Under the pieces are notes generated by a model, which saw only the letters and a list, made by a program, of their open reading frames with translations, did not search any database and had not been told where the DNA came from. Made by a program: the position numbers and the translations under genes. A stretch of DNA of 64,000 bases from a virus, in IMG/VR virus record IMGVR_UViG_3300010885_061525, positions 1-64,000 of that record; one strand, written 5' to 3'. Positions within the stretch are counted from its first letter, which is position 1. The number at the start of each line of letters is the position of its first letter. Shown here piece by piece: positions 38,556-47,248 of the stretch.

Positions 38556-40185
38556 ATTTAGTCAATTAAATACCGGGTTCTCAGTAATGGCTAATGATAT
38601 TCTCATCGCCATGCATAATAGCGGTAAGTACGAAGTAGCGGAATTGGCTTCCTACTTAGAGGACGGTTCCCCAAGGATCAATTCTGTTCCTTGGAAGGTC
38701 TATCCTGTAATACCGTCAGACCCAAAAGAGAATCAAGAATACCAGCAAAACTATAGAACATCTCAATTTGGAAGTCACAGATTTGATAAGGCTGTTATAG
38801 ATTTCAAACCTGATGTCGTATTTTCATACCGAGATTTTTGGCATGATGAATGGATAACAAAATCGGCATCAAGATATCTTTTTAATTACGTCTGGTCTGC
38901 TTGTATAGATTCTGAACCTCCAAAAGTTGATTGGATGGGAATATATTCAACAGTAGATAGAATGACCTCATACACAGATTGGGGAATGTCCGTTCTAAAG
39001 AAATACTCTGGACGGCAGCTCAAAATGGCCGACACCAACACTATGCCAGGTGTAGATCAAAATGTCTTCAAGCCAATTAAAAAGAGTGATGCTAGACATT
39101 CATTAGGAATCAAAGATGACATCAATGTAGTATTAACAGTGATGAGAAATCAACCAAGAAAGCTTTTTCCTGATCTTATGTTTGCGTTTTCTAAAACATT
39201 AGAAACGTGGAACGACCTTGGTCGAACTGATCTAGTAGATAATACATATCTGTACTTACATACCAGTTATCCAGATGTTGGTTTTGATATTGGAAAAGAC
39301 ATATTAAAGTATAAGCTGTCTTCAAAGGTTTTGATGACGTATTGTTGTAATCATTGCCATGCGTATTTTGCCTCGTTTTTCAACGGGGAAATTTGCGCAT
39401 GCAATAATTGCGGAAACTTCACCGCCCATCCCCCAAACACAGCCATGGGTCTTACAAGAGAGCAGTTGGCTGTAGTATATAATACCGCCGATCTTTACGC
39501 TCAACTAAGCATTGCCGGCGCTCTAGAGATTCCATTGATAGAAGCTAAGGCTTGCGGAATTCCTACAATAGCCACCGACTACGCTGCTATGCATGAAATA
39601 AACTCTCTTGGAGGATCGTATGGAAGCATCAAAGTTTCAGCGTGGAGAGAGGAGTCAGATAAGGAGACAGGTCAAATCAGAGCAATGCCTGATCCAATTG
39701 ACTGCTCTAAAAAGATCGCTGATTTCTTCATGGAGTCAAAATCCTTTAAAGAACAACTTTCAATTGATGCATTAAATACAGTCAAGCGACATCATTCTAA
39801 CGAAGAGACGTATAATAAATGGGACAAAATATTCGATTCAATGCCCTTTCTACCTGATGATAGATGGTATAAAAAACCAAATGTGATCGATACGAGCAAG
39901 ATAGACTTGAACATCGCTTATAATGATGAAGATTTTATCAATTATTTAGTTTTTAATTTTACCCCTCCAAAGGCTGCGCTAAGAGCTTTTGCTGCAAGAA
40001 AAGAGTTGTCTGCAGCCCTAAAGACTAAGATTAAAACGGAAAATAATGCAGCTAGAAAATTGAATAGGTCTGATATAGTAACAGCTGTAGTACAAACTGC
40101 TCATCAGTTTAATGCTTTTGAGCAATTCAGATACGGCGTGGTTAACAAGATTAAAAACAAAATTGATATGGTGGAGGTGGTATGA
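38503..40185 (+). CDS. Large glycosyltransferase with inserted zinc ribbon
   Basis: The 560-residue product is GT-B-like: KKRVLLVTEFSQLNTGFSVM at the start, FKPDVVFSYRDFWHDEWI, and a C-terminal donor domain with LAVVYNTADLYAQLSIAGA, then LEIPLIEAKACGIPTIATDY. Between the two halves, about residues 280-305, lies a Cys-rich insertion, CCNHCHAYFASFF then CACNNCGNF, expected to bind zinc. That is unusual inside a glycosyltransferase. The final 100 residues are helical and basic. It begins inside the 38361 gene and ends overlapping the next glycosyltransferase. Confidence 0.7.
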   Translation: MQDSQQENRKKRVLLVTEFSQLNTGFSVMANDILIAMHNSGKYEVAELASYLEDGSPRINSVPWKVYPVIPSDPKENQEYQQNYRTSQFGSHRFDKAVIDFKPDVVFSYRDFWHDEWITKSASRYLFNYVWSACIDSEPPKVDWMGIYSTVDRMTSYTDWGMSVLKKYSGRQLKMADTNTMPGVDQNVFKPIKKSDARHSLGIKDDINVVLTVMRNQPRKLFPDLMFAFSKTLETWNDLGRTDLVDNTYLYLHTSYPDVGFDIGKDILKYKLSSKVLMTYCCNHCHAYFASFFNGEICACNNCGNFTAHPPNTAMGLTREQLAVVYNTADLYAQLSIAGALEIPLIEAKACGIPTIATDYAAMHEINSLGGSYGSIKVSAWREESDKETGQIRAMPDPIDCSKKIADFFMESKSFKEQLSIDALNTVKRHHSNEETYNKWDKIFDSMPFLPDDRWYKKPNVIDTSKIDLNIAYNDEDFINYLVFNFTPPKAALRAFAARKELSAALKTKIKTENNAARKLNRSDIVTAVVQTAHQFNAFEQFRYGVVNKIKNKIDMVEVV

Positions 40186-41282
40186 AAAAAATAGCTTATA
40201 TATCAGTATATAGAGATGGAACTGGCTACGGAAATGCTGCAATATCGATGATCAAAGCTATCGATAAGGCCGGTATAGATATTGTCCCAATTTGGCTAAG
40301 CCTGAACATGTTCCCATTAAAAAATACAGAGAGAATTTCCGAGCTAGAGAAGGGGAGTTTGGATGGAGTGTCTACGGTAATCCAACAATCTCTTCCTGAC
40401 ACGTTTGTTAGGATAGAAGGGGTAAAGAATATAGGATATTTCTTTTGGGAAACTGATAGCTTCGTAGGATCTGGTTGGAAAAGCGGGTGTGAGTTAATGG
40501 ATGAGATTTGGGTTACTACTGAAGAGCAGAAGGAGGCATGCGTTGCCTCTGGAGTCGATCCATTAAAAATACGCATTGTAGATCAACCTAAAGAGCTAAC
40601 GAAATCAGAACACAAGTTTGACTTCAAAAAGTATGGATTAGAAAATACTTTCAAATTTTATACTATATCTGATTATTCAAACAAGAAAAATATTAATGGG
40701 CTGATGCATAGTTTCCTAACCGAATTTTCGATATATGACAACGTCTCTTTAACAATTAAAGCTTATATAAGTTCAAGACCTCCAATTGAAAGTAAAAATC
40801 ATATTAAATCAACTATTCAAGAACTTAAAAAACAGATAGGAAAGCCTGATCATGTATATCCAAAAATTGCTATCATAACTGATATGCTGTCTGAAAATGA
40901 TTTATCGGGATTGGAAAACTCTTGCGACTGCTTTGTTTCTTCATCTCGCGGTGAAGGGGAAGGTCTTCCTATGGTTCAATCAGCATTAAAGGGGAAGCCA
41001 GTAATAGCTTCATGCATATCTGGAATTTCCAAAAATTTTAAAAACAAGGGACTGTTAATCAAAAACCTAATTAAAAAGAAGGTTTTCGGAATGAATAGCG
41101 GAGCATACTACAACTACAACGAAAATTGGCTAGACCCATCTACTACAGATATAGCTGATAAAATGCGCTATGTCCTAGAAAATCCAAACGAAGTACAAGA
41201 GATAGTCAAAGAGAATAAAGAGTATATAGAAGAGAACTTCTCAATAGAAGCCTGCGCAAAGAAACTGGCGGAAATACTATGA
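40182..41282 (+). CDS. Glycosyltransferase, GT4-like
   Basis: The 366-residue product has KKIAYISVYRDGTGYGNAAI as GT-B opening, KNIGYFFWETDSFVGSGWK and MDEIWVTTEEQKEACVASG in the acceptor domain, and ENSCDCFVSSSRGEGEGLPM then VQSALKGKPVIASCISG in the donor domain. The WETD phrase is typical of GT4 enzymes from phage and bacterial glycan clusters. It is the second of four glycosyltransferases in a row, with ATGA overlaps on both sides. Sugar and acceptor unknown. Confidence 0.78.
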   Translation: MKKIAYISVYRDGTGYGNAAISMIKAIDKAGIDIVPIWLSLNMFPLKNTERISELEKGSLDGVSTVIQQSLPDTFVRIEGVKNIGYFFWETDSFVGSGWKSGCELMDEIWVTTEEQKEACVASGVDPLKIRIVDQPKELTKSEHKFDFKKYGLENTFKFYTISDYSNKKNINGLMHSFLTEFSIYDNVSLTIKAYISSRPPIESKNHIKSTIQELKKQIGKPDHVYPKIAIITDMLSENDLSGLENSCDCFVSSSRGEGEGLPMVQSALKGKPVIASCISGISKNFKNKGLLIKNLIKKKVFGMNSGAYYNYNENWLDPSTTDIADKMRYVLENPNEVQEIVKENKEYIEENFSIEACAKKLAEIL

Positions 41283-42298
41283 ATCCTATTAGTTATATAA
41301 GCAATAAAATAAACAGAGTTAAAAAAGATAAATATAAAATCTTGACTTTTTCTACGCATGAAGCGTATCAAGAGGCCATGGCTAAAACCGGGCATCATTT
41401 CTACCTTCTTCAGACTGAAGGCTGCAAACAATGGAATGAGGATTTTAGAAAACTCCCAAGTAATTGCACTATTATTAATAATATAGAACATATACCGTAT
41501 GATATAGATTTTCTACTATCACAAGAGAGATACTCACAGCTGCAGAAAATGAGCGGATTATCTAATCATATTAGACTTCCATTGATACATTTAGACCATG
41601 TCGAACCCGTAAAAAACGAATCGTTTCCCGCGCTAAAAGCACTCAAAGCTGACTTCAACGTCTTTATAACAGAGCATAATAAGGAAAGCTGGGAAAATAC
41701 TGATGGAGTTGTTATATCTCATGGTATTAATACTGATACATTTTCGGGTTGGATTCCTAATACGTCTAAAACAGTTGTCTATATAGTCAATTACCTCAAA
41801 GAGAGAGATTTTTTCTGCGGATGGAAGGAGTGGGAATACATTAAAAATAAAGTAAACGCAATAGATCCTACGATAAAGTTTAAGTTGATAGGAGACAATC
41901 CTGGAATAAGTAAGACTATATCTGATCCAAAAGAGCTTGCTCTTGAATTAAAAAAATGCGCCTGTTATATCAACACGTCTAAATTCTCCCCTGTTCCAAT
42001 GTCTCTTCTTGAAGCTATGTCGTGCGGTATGCCGATAGTATCTACTAAACATCAACAAGTGGCTAAGCTTTTAAATGAGTCGAATTCAATATCATCTAAT
42101 GATTTAGATCAATTAGCAGATGGGATCGTTAATGTATGCAATAACAACAAACTTTATAAGAGCATTGGTGTTAATGCTAGAAATGAAATATTGAACAAGT
42201 TTTCAATGGAATCGTTTATGAATAACTGGAACGACATTTTCGATAAAGCCTATAATAAAAGACTTGGTGAATTAAATGAAATATTTTATAACAAATAA
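41279..42298 (+). CDS. Glycosyltransferase, GT4-like
   Basis: The 339-residue product shows IPYDIDFLLSQERYSQLQKM, RLPLIHLDHVEPV in the N-terminal domain and, in the donor domain, KKCACYINTSKFSPVPMSLL followed by EAMSCGMPIVSTKHQQVAKL, the classic GT4 end with conserved Glu. It overlaps the preceding gene by four bases and the next by 23. Part of the four-gene glycosyltransferase run. Confidence 0.75.
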   Translation: MNPISYISNKINRVKKDKYKILTFSTHEAYQEAMAKTGHHFYLLQTEGCKQWNEDFRKLPSNCTIINNIEHIPYDIDFLLSQERYSQLQKMSGLSNHIRLPLIHLDHVEPVKNESFPALKALKADFNVFITEHNKESWENTDGVVISHGINTDTFSGWIPNTSKTVVYIVNYLKERDFFCGWKEWEYIKNKVNAIDPTIKFKLIGDNPGISKTISDPKELALELKKCACYINTSKFSPVPMSLLEAMSCGMPIVSTKHQQVAKLLNESNSISSNDLDQLADGIVNVCNNNKLYKSIGVNARNEILNKFSMESFMNNWNDIFDKAYNKRLGELNEIFYNK

Positions 42299-42686
42299 AG
42301 AAGAAACGTATTTAGATTTTATAAAGATCACATCTGATGATTTTAAAAGTCTAAAGGAAAAAACTATTGAAGAAATTTTTGTGGCTAGCGGGACTTTTGA
42401 ATCTATCAAAGATCCAAGCTCACTAATTGAAGATATCAAAAAGGCAACAGATAATAAGTGTAAAATTGCATTAAATTTTATAAATATATATCAATTGTTT
42501 GTAGATGTAGCTTTTCATAGAACTGACATTGGTATTGGTCATTTAGTTTGCAGAAGCATGGAGAATCCATTTAATGTGAATGCTGCATCTTCCTTTGTTA
42601 AAAAGTCGGGGCTAAAAATAATTAGAACCAACCTAGAGGAAAATTCAAAATTTATCAGAATTGAGTGTGTTAATGAGTGGGAATAA
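42276..42686 (+). CDS. Unknown small protein in glycosyltransferase run, methyltransferase-like fragment
   Basis: The 136-residue product has strands and helices that might be the last two-thirds of a class I methyltransferase (TIEEIFVASGTFESIKDPSS, CKIALNFINIYQLFVDV, GLKIIRTNLEENSKFIRIEC), but no SAM-binding glycine loop is present. It may be a truncated methyltransferase or something unrelated. It is locked between two glycosyltransferases by overlaps. Confidence 0.4.
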   Translation: MKYFITNKEETYLDFIKITSDDFKSLKEKTIEEIFVASGTFESIKDPSSLIEDIKKATDNKCKIALNFINIYQLFVDVAFHRTDIGIGHLVCRSMENPFNVNAASSFVKKSGLKIIRTNLEENSKFIRIECVNEWE

Positions 42687-43386
42687 AAAAAATATATCTG
42701 TTATAATTACAACGTATAATGAAGAAAAATTCATAGCTGAAGCTTTAATGAGCGTTGTTAATCAAACGCTGAATCCATTAAATTTTGAAATAATCGTTGT
42801 AGATGATGGAGGGACTGATAATACGGATAAAGTTCTAAACAGTCTTAAGAAAGAGCATAATCTATCCTTTCGATACATGAAAAAGAAAAATGGAGGAACC
42901 GCATCTGCTCGTAATTTCGGCGTAGCAAACTCCACAGGGGAGTTTATAGCCTTCTTAGATGGCGACGACTCATATCTTCCTAACAAGCTGGTTAGTTCAG
43001 CTAGATTCATGGCTAAAGGCGGAAATATAGGAATTGTATATTCTGATTATATAGAAAAACACAGTGATAAATCTAACTATAGACTTAAGCAAAATTTCGA
43101 TAGAGATAAACTATTTAGCGAATGTATAATTTCCACCAACTCTATGGTCAGAAGGAGTGCTTTAGAGAAAGTTGGAGGCTTAGATGAGACATTCAAATAT
43201 GTGGAAGACTATGATCTTTGGTGTAGAATTGTCATGTCTGGATATTTTGCATTGAGAGTTCCAGAGCCTCTTTTTGTCTATAATTCACACGCTGCTAGCA
43301 AAACAAACTCAACAAATTTTGATAAAATCAACCCCGAATGGGCAAGAATAAGAGAAAGAATTTCAAAAAATGAATGGCATATCTAA
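42673..43386 (+). CDS. Glycosyltransferase, GT2 family (GT-A fold)
   Basis: Taking ATG 42673 (the in-frame TTG at 42661 adds four residues), the 237-residue protein has all GT2 landmarks: ISVIITTYNEEKFIAEALMS, FEIIVVDDGGTDNTDKVLN, GGTASARNFGVANSTGEFIA then FLDGDDSYLP (the metal-binding DxD), and the ETFKYVEDYDLWCRIVMSGY acceptor end with catalytic ED. It is the only GT-A enzyme in the window; the others are GT-B. It overlaps both neighbours. Confidence 0.85.
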   Translation: MSGNKKNISVIITTYNEEKFIAEALMSVVNQTLNPLNFEIIVVDDGGTDNTDKVLNSLKKEHNLSFRYMKKKNGGTASARNFGVANSTGEFIAFLDGDDSYLPNKLVSSARFMAKGGNIGIVYSDYIEKHSDKSNYRLKQNFDRDKLFSECIISTNSMVRRSALEKVGGLDETFKYVEDYDLWCRIVMSGYFALRVPEPLFVYNSHAASKTNSTNFDKINPEWARIRERISKNEWHI

Positions 43387-43888
43387 CGCTAATCCTATCC
43401 AAGACACGTTTTTAATTGGATCTAGATTCCCACAGACAAAATCTATAGCTGTTCTTTTAGACTCTTGTCGATCTCAAGAGTACTATGAATTATCTCAATC
43501 TATCTTTAGTAAAGAGGCTCATCAATACGATATAGCCATATTTTCATCAGACAACAATTCTCCTATCTTGATGCCTCCTTGTGGACTTTATTACTATAAC
43601 TATCTAGAGAATTACAGCGGAAGCGTTTTAGCCGTAACTGTAAGAGGGGCTGTCAATGCAATGGATTGTGGAGCTATCTTTGATAAAAAGGTTTGGCATA
43701 TATCGGATATATCAGATTTTTCCCAATTGGGAGTTACTCTTGATAATCTTTTTGACTTTTTTGATAATATAGTTTTCGTAAATAACTTCGTGAAAAAATC
43801 ATTTTTTAGTATATATAAAAATACGAGTGATGCAAAAACTTCAATCTCCGAAATGGATATAATCTCTCTAGAAACATATTTCCTATGA
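43370..43888 (+). CDS. Unknown 172-residue protein
   Basis: The sequence has alternating strands and helices (KSIAVLLDSCRSQEYYELSQ, YDIAIFSSDNNSPILMPP, SGSVLAVTVRGAVNAMDCGA) that suggest a Rossmann-like fold resembling the N-terminal half of a GT-B enzyme, without the donor half. That is a weak hint. It closes the glycosyltransferase run and overlaps the next gene by ATGA. Confidence 0.45.
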   Translation: MNGISNANPIQDTFLIGSRFPQTKSIAVLLDSCRSQEYYELSQSIFSKEAHQYDIAIFSSDNNSPILMPPCGLYYYNYLENYSGSVLAVTVRGAVNAMDCGAIFDKKVWHISDISDFSQLGVTLDNLFDFFDNIVFVNNFVKKSFFSIYKNTSDAKTSISEMDIISLETYFL

Positions 43889-44685
43889 AAAAAGAAGAAC
43901 TTATTGCCTTTATAACCCAAAATGGCGGTCATACAGAAATCGATATCTCAAAACTAAAGTTAAGTGAACTAAAGGAGATCAAGAATCAAATCGAAATAAA
44001 TAAAGAGCCTCAAAGCAATCACCCAGTGTCTGAATTTGACGAAGGATGGTCTGACTTTGTAATGAGCAACTTTTCAGAAAAAGAGCTAAGAGATAGCATG
44101 CCTACCTGCGATGGTCTTAGAAGAGTGTTTAAAAAATTAATTGGGGATATAACTCAGTGTTCAATGGATGTAATTAAAGCTCCAACCACTACAGATCAAA
44201 CCGCTACAGTATCATGTCACATATCATATGTTAAACATGGCTCTTCTAAGAGTAGAAGTATCAGCGATGCTTTTGATGTTAATCAAGACAATACACCGTG
44301 GCCTTATTGTAAATCAAGTGTTGGAACAGCAGCGACAAAGGCTGAGGCTAGAGCTTTGCGAAAAGCCCTTGGTCTAGTTAAAGTTTACTCAGCTGAAGAG
44401 GTGCAAGAGGGTCTTAATTCTGATGAAATGCAGAACTCGTCTCCTGACGCTAATCGACCAATCTCAGACAGTGCCAAGATTGCTATCAACACTATGTGCA
44501 ATCGTTTGTCTGTCAAGCCTTCCAAATTATTCAAATTTATGGGGGTAGAAAAAGATGACGTTTCACATTTGAGCTACGCAGAATCACATTCGGTTTTAGC
44601 TAAATTAAACGCCTTCACAAGAGGAGAGATGAATGGCGGAGAGTCAGTTCCTGATGGAATCAAATCATCGGAGATAATATTCTAA
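43885..44685 (+). CDS. Rad52-like single-strand annealing protein (tentative)
   Basis: The 266-residue protein has a core that resembles phage Rad52-type annealing proteins: CDGLRRVFKKLIGDITQCSM, TVSCHISYVKHG with alternating strands, and SSVGTAATKAEARALRKALG followed by LVKVYSAEEV, the helix that is the most typical part. The last 90 residues are a separate helical domain (NTMCNRLSVKPSKLFKFMGV). It would anneal complementary single strands in recombination. It ends overlapping the ssDNA-binding candidate at 44685, which supports a shared role. Confidence 0.55.
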   Translation: MKKEELIAFITQNGGHTEIDISKLKLSELKEIKNQIEINKEPQSNHPVSEFDEGWSDFVMSNFSEKELRDSMPTCDGLRRVFKKLIGDITQCSMDVIKAPTTTDQTATVSCHISYVKHGSSKSRSISDAFDVNQDNTPWPYCKSSVGTAATKAEARALRKALGLVKVYSAEEVQEGLNSDEMQNSSPDANRPISDSAKIAINTMCNRLSVKPSKLFKFMGVEKDDVSHLSYAESHSVLAKLNAFTRGEMNGGESVPDGIKSSEIIF

Positions 44686-45179
44686 TGCAAGACAAAAAAT
44701 ACAATCCTGCTTATAAGATATATAAGCCAAATCCAAAAGATACGAGCAAGGGTTCTGCTACATCTTGGGAATACAATCCCTCCACAAAGAATTTCTTCTT
44801 AACGATTGCTAAACAGAGTGAAGCAAAAGACGATTCTGGAAATGCCACATTTAAATGGAAGGATGATTCTGAGACTGTAAAACTTGATCTCGAAGAGTTG
44901 TCTGAGATAATGTTGGTTATTAGTAATAATAAATCACATCTTGGTTCTTCTGACGGTCAGACTCAAAAAGGAAAGGGTCTGTTTCATCAGACTAAGGACG
45001 GCAATACTATAGTTAAACTCTATCAAATAGATGGTGATAATGGTATTACATTTGGACTAGAAATAAGTTCTAAGAAATCAGATAAACTTTTTTGGTCAGG
45101 GCAAAGAATAACCCCAGCCGAAGCTGGGGTCATCTCGCAAATATGCTCTTTTTGCATCAAAGATATAATTTTTTACTGA
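44685..45179 (+). CDS. Candidate Whirly/PC4-like ssDNA-binding protein
   Basis: The 164-residue protein follows the plan of PC4/Whirly-like folds: GSATSWEYNPSTKNFFLTIA (strand-turn-strand), FKWKDDSETVKLDLEELSEI, then GKGLFHQTKDGNTIVKLYQI and FGLEISSKKSDK. Those proteins bind single-stranded DNA. It is next to the annealing protein. The end of the gene contains a strong hairpin (45111-45130) and overlaps the convergent gene by seven bases. Confidence 0.5.
   Translation: MQDKKYNPAYKIYKPNPKDTSKGSATSWEYNPSTKNFFLTIAKQSEAKDDSGNATFKWKDDSETVKLDLEELSEIMLVISNNKSHLGSSDGQTQKGKGLFHQTKDGNTIVKLYQIDGDNGITFGLEISSKKSDKLFWSGQRITPAEAGVISQICSFCIKDIIFY
45111..45130. terminator. GC-rich hairpin at convergent boundary
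   Basis: ACCCCAGC (45111-45118) pairs perfectly with GCTGGGGT (45123-45130) around a CGAA tetraloop, one of the most stable small hairpins. It lies inside the last codons of the forward gene, about 45 bases before the convergent stop codons. There is no U-tract on either side, so it may be a transcript-end stabiliser or a weak bidirectional terminator. Confidence 0.5.
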
Positions 45180-45568
45180 TCCATATAACCGGCGTCGTTT
45201 TCCATGGTAGTATCAAGATTGGACGAGTCTAAGCTCATCGGATCAACTCCTTCGACCCCCTCAACCTCTCCGGGTTCTTCCACCTCTGAATTTTCACTCT
45301 TCATATAATCTGTAGCCGACGATATATAATCAGCGGCCAGTGTTATTTTTGACTGTATCCATTCAGGAAGATCAGCTTCCTCCATGATCATGTCATGAAG
45401 TTCTTGGGCATTTCTAATAATAGATCTGAGATCTGATTTAGCCATACCCCCTTCTCCTCCAAGTTCGTCATTGTTTGACGAAGTATCTGGAGCTAACACT
45501 GGCGCCATTAGCTCAGTAGAGTCCATCGCCGCACGTAACTTATTTAGTAATTTTATTTTATTTTTCAT
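45173..45568 (-). CDS. Phage protein with LPEWIQSKITLAADYI motif, leader-like start
   Basis: The 131-residue acidic protein starts with a short basic amphipathic segment (KNKIKLLNKLRAAMDSTELM) like the leader of the Cys-rich proteins, then a domain known from many phages: AQELHDMIMEEADLPEWIQS with KITLAADYISSATDYM, and an acidic Glu/Val/Asp tail. In other phages this short domain occurs in virion or head-core-related proteins; its function is not established. It is the last gene of the reverse virion block. Confidence 0.6.
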   Translation of the reverse strand: MKNKIKLLNKLRAAMDSTELMAPVLAPDTSSNNDELGGEGGMAKSDLRSIIRNAQELHDMIMEEADLPEWIQSKITLAADYISSATDYMKSENSEVEEPGEVEGVEGVDPMSLDSSNLDTTMENDAGYMDQ

Positions 45569-45569
45569 A

Positions 45570-46325
45570 TTAGAATCCGCAGAATAAACTATTTGACATT
45601 TGTCTGATTGGTGACGTAATGGTAGGATGCGCAGTTTTACAAGCTCTTACAGAAGCGCTGTATTGAGAGCATAAATTCTTCAATTTAGTGTCAACGTCTG
45701 AGCAATTCATACTAGGTTGTTGAGAACAGAATTGTGTTACTATTCTTTCTAAGCCTCTCAATAATTCTCTTTCTACATTGCAATAACATGAATATGCATT
45801 TATACTTTCTGCGCTACCAGGCTCAGTAGGAGTGGTATTTGCCATAGCGCATAAACTATCGACTGCCGAGCATCTATTTCTAAGCCAATTATTTACGATT
45901 GCTTGCAATTTCTTTCTGCAACGATCTAATGGATCAGAAGCGGGCATAGGGCTTGATCCCACATTCATTGCGTTCAAACATCTTGCCCATGGAATCTTAT
46001 TAATAGTGCAACCATTTGTAGGTTCTACTGAAGTGGGTCTTTGGCCCCCACATCTGCTAGTTTCGCACGGTCCCTCACCAACCTGGGCTGTACGATTCGG
46101 AAAGTGTACAGAATCCATTTTCTGATTGCACATTTGTTGTAGTTCATTTCCCGAAATAATGGAGTCCGCAGTACTTAGATTGGTACAACTTACGTAAGAA
46201 CCATCGCGCTCTCTTATGCAGCAGTGTGATACGACGCTATAAACGTAAGGCCCTTCTATCGCTGGTTGCACGAAGGCCGCAGAAGCTCTCATCAATTTAT
46301 CAAGTATTACATTTAATTTATTCAT
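45570..46325 (-). CDS. Leader-bearing Cys-rich protein (251 residues)
   Basis: I start at ATG 46325, which overlaps the preceding stop (ATGA); the longer frame would run far into that gene. The leader NKLNVILDKLMRASAAFVQP is followed by about 20 Cys (for example SHCCIRER, CNVERELLR, SQYSASVRACKTAHP). The Cys-rich body differs from the twin-CX3C proteins at 32633-34176, but again predicts disulfides and an oxidising location. No enzyme motif seen. Its position at the end of the virion block suggests a virion or secreted role. Confidence 0.6.
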   Translation of the reverse strand: MNKLNVILDKLMRASAAFVQPAIEGPYVYSVVSHCCIRERDGSYVSCTNLSTADSIISGNELQQMCNQKMDSVHFPNRTAQVGEGPCETSRCGGQRPTSVEPTNGCTINKIPWARCLNAMNVGSSPMPASDPLDRCRKKLQAIVNNWLRNRCSAVDSLCAMANTTPTEPGSAESINAYSCYCNVERELLRGLERIVTQFCSQQPSMNCSDVDTKLKNLCSQYSASVRACKTAHPTITSPIRQMSNSLFCGF

Positions 46326-46540
46326 TTGATACCTAAAAAGTGAGTTACAAAGGTAATACCTACCGAAGCGAGACACGCGACCATTGCCGATCCAAAATAC
46401 ATTTTAGTCTTTAATATAGCTATTTCTTGCTTTATATGACTTAAATCTTCTTCAATCCGACTAAGTCTTAGATTAGACCTTGTCAGCTCTGAAAGTATTA
46501 GTTTTTTGTATTCGCCCCAGCCATTATTATCTTCTTCCAT
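46322..46540 (-). CDS. Small coiled-coil membrane protein, XhlA/holin-like
   Basis: The 72-residue protein has a polar start, a heptad-like helix (LRLSRIEEDLSHIKQEIAIL, residues about 24-43) and one C-terminal membrane helix (SAMVACLASVGITFVTHFL, about 50-68). A coiled coil followed by a single C-terminal helix is the shape of XhlA-type proteins that help holins in lysis. GAGGT precedes the ATG. Function inferred from shape only. Confidence 0.6.
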   Translation of the reverse strand: MEEDNNGWGEYKKLILSELTRSNLRLSRIEEDLSHIKQEIAILKTKMYFGSAMVACLASVGITFVTHFLGIK

Positions 46541-46549
46541 TCAATACCT

Positions 46550-47248
46550 CTATAGATACTCTATTATACACGAAAATGGCATTAATGGAGTAGAATTTAT
46601 ATCTCTCGGCTTTATGGCTAAAGCTAAATACCAATCGTGTGTATTGGACGGAATTCCTGTACTGCCAACCTTGGAATAAAGTCCGCTAGGACCAGGATTT
46701 GCGGTTAGGCTTATTGAAGTATTAGCCAAATATAATAATGAAGACCAAGATGTTGATCCTGATCCAATCACTCCCGTGGAGTTAGATGGATGACTTATTT
46801 CAGCCACATATATATCGACAGAATCAGATCTGTTGTTTAAGGGTTTGGCGAGGACATCAACTCCACCTGAATAGTATAATACGTCTAATCCCGATGCTGT
46901 CACATAGGCGGATGTTACATTATAAGAGGTTGCTCCTGTAGCGTTTCCAAAATTTATATTTATGGTTGAAGATGAATTTGGAATACGAACAAGAGAAATT
47001 TGCGTCTCCTCTGATTCATCAAATGATATTGATCCTGAAGTTGAACCAAAGGGCTTGATGTTATTAGCTGAAATGTGTCTTTTATACGAATTAGAATTCA
47101 ATATATTAGTACGATCTTGGTACTCACCAACTTTTATTTTAAAATTGGCTCCAGTTCCAGCGAATCCAAATACGTCAGTTCCTAAATTCTCATGCAGTAT
47201 ACCGCTAGCAGCATTGAATAGAGGGATTCTGAATTTTATCGCAGGCAT
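46550..47248 (-). CDS. Virion-type protein, paralogue of 47248-47892
   Basis: The 232-residue product is beta-rich and low in charge. It shares with the next gene upstream a segment KVGEYQDRTNILNSN (versus RINEYQDRTFISNAN), SHPSNSTGVIGSGSTSW (versus VHPETSQAVLGSGSTSW) and THDWYLALA...IEYL at the end (versus THDWYVCLS...IEYL). The pair evidently arose by duplication. It is likely a tail or neck component. Stop and start of the pair overlap. Confidence 0.6.
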   Translation of the reverse strand: MPAIKFRIPLFNAASGILHENLGTDVFGFAGTGANFKIKVGEYQDRTNILNSNSYKRHISANNIKPFGSTSGSISFDESEETQISLVRIPNSSSTININFGNATGATSYNVTSAYVTASGLDVLYYSGGVDVLAKPLNNRSDSVDIYVAEISHPSNSTGVIGSGSTSWSSLLYLANTSISLTANPGPSGLYSKVGSTGIPSNTHDWYLALAIKPRDINSTPLMPFSCIIEYL

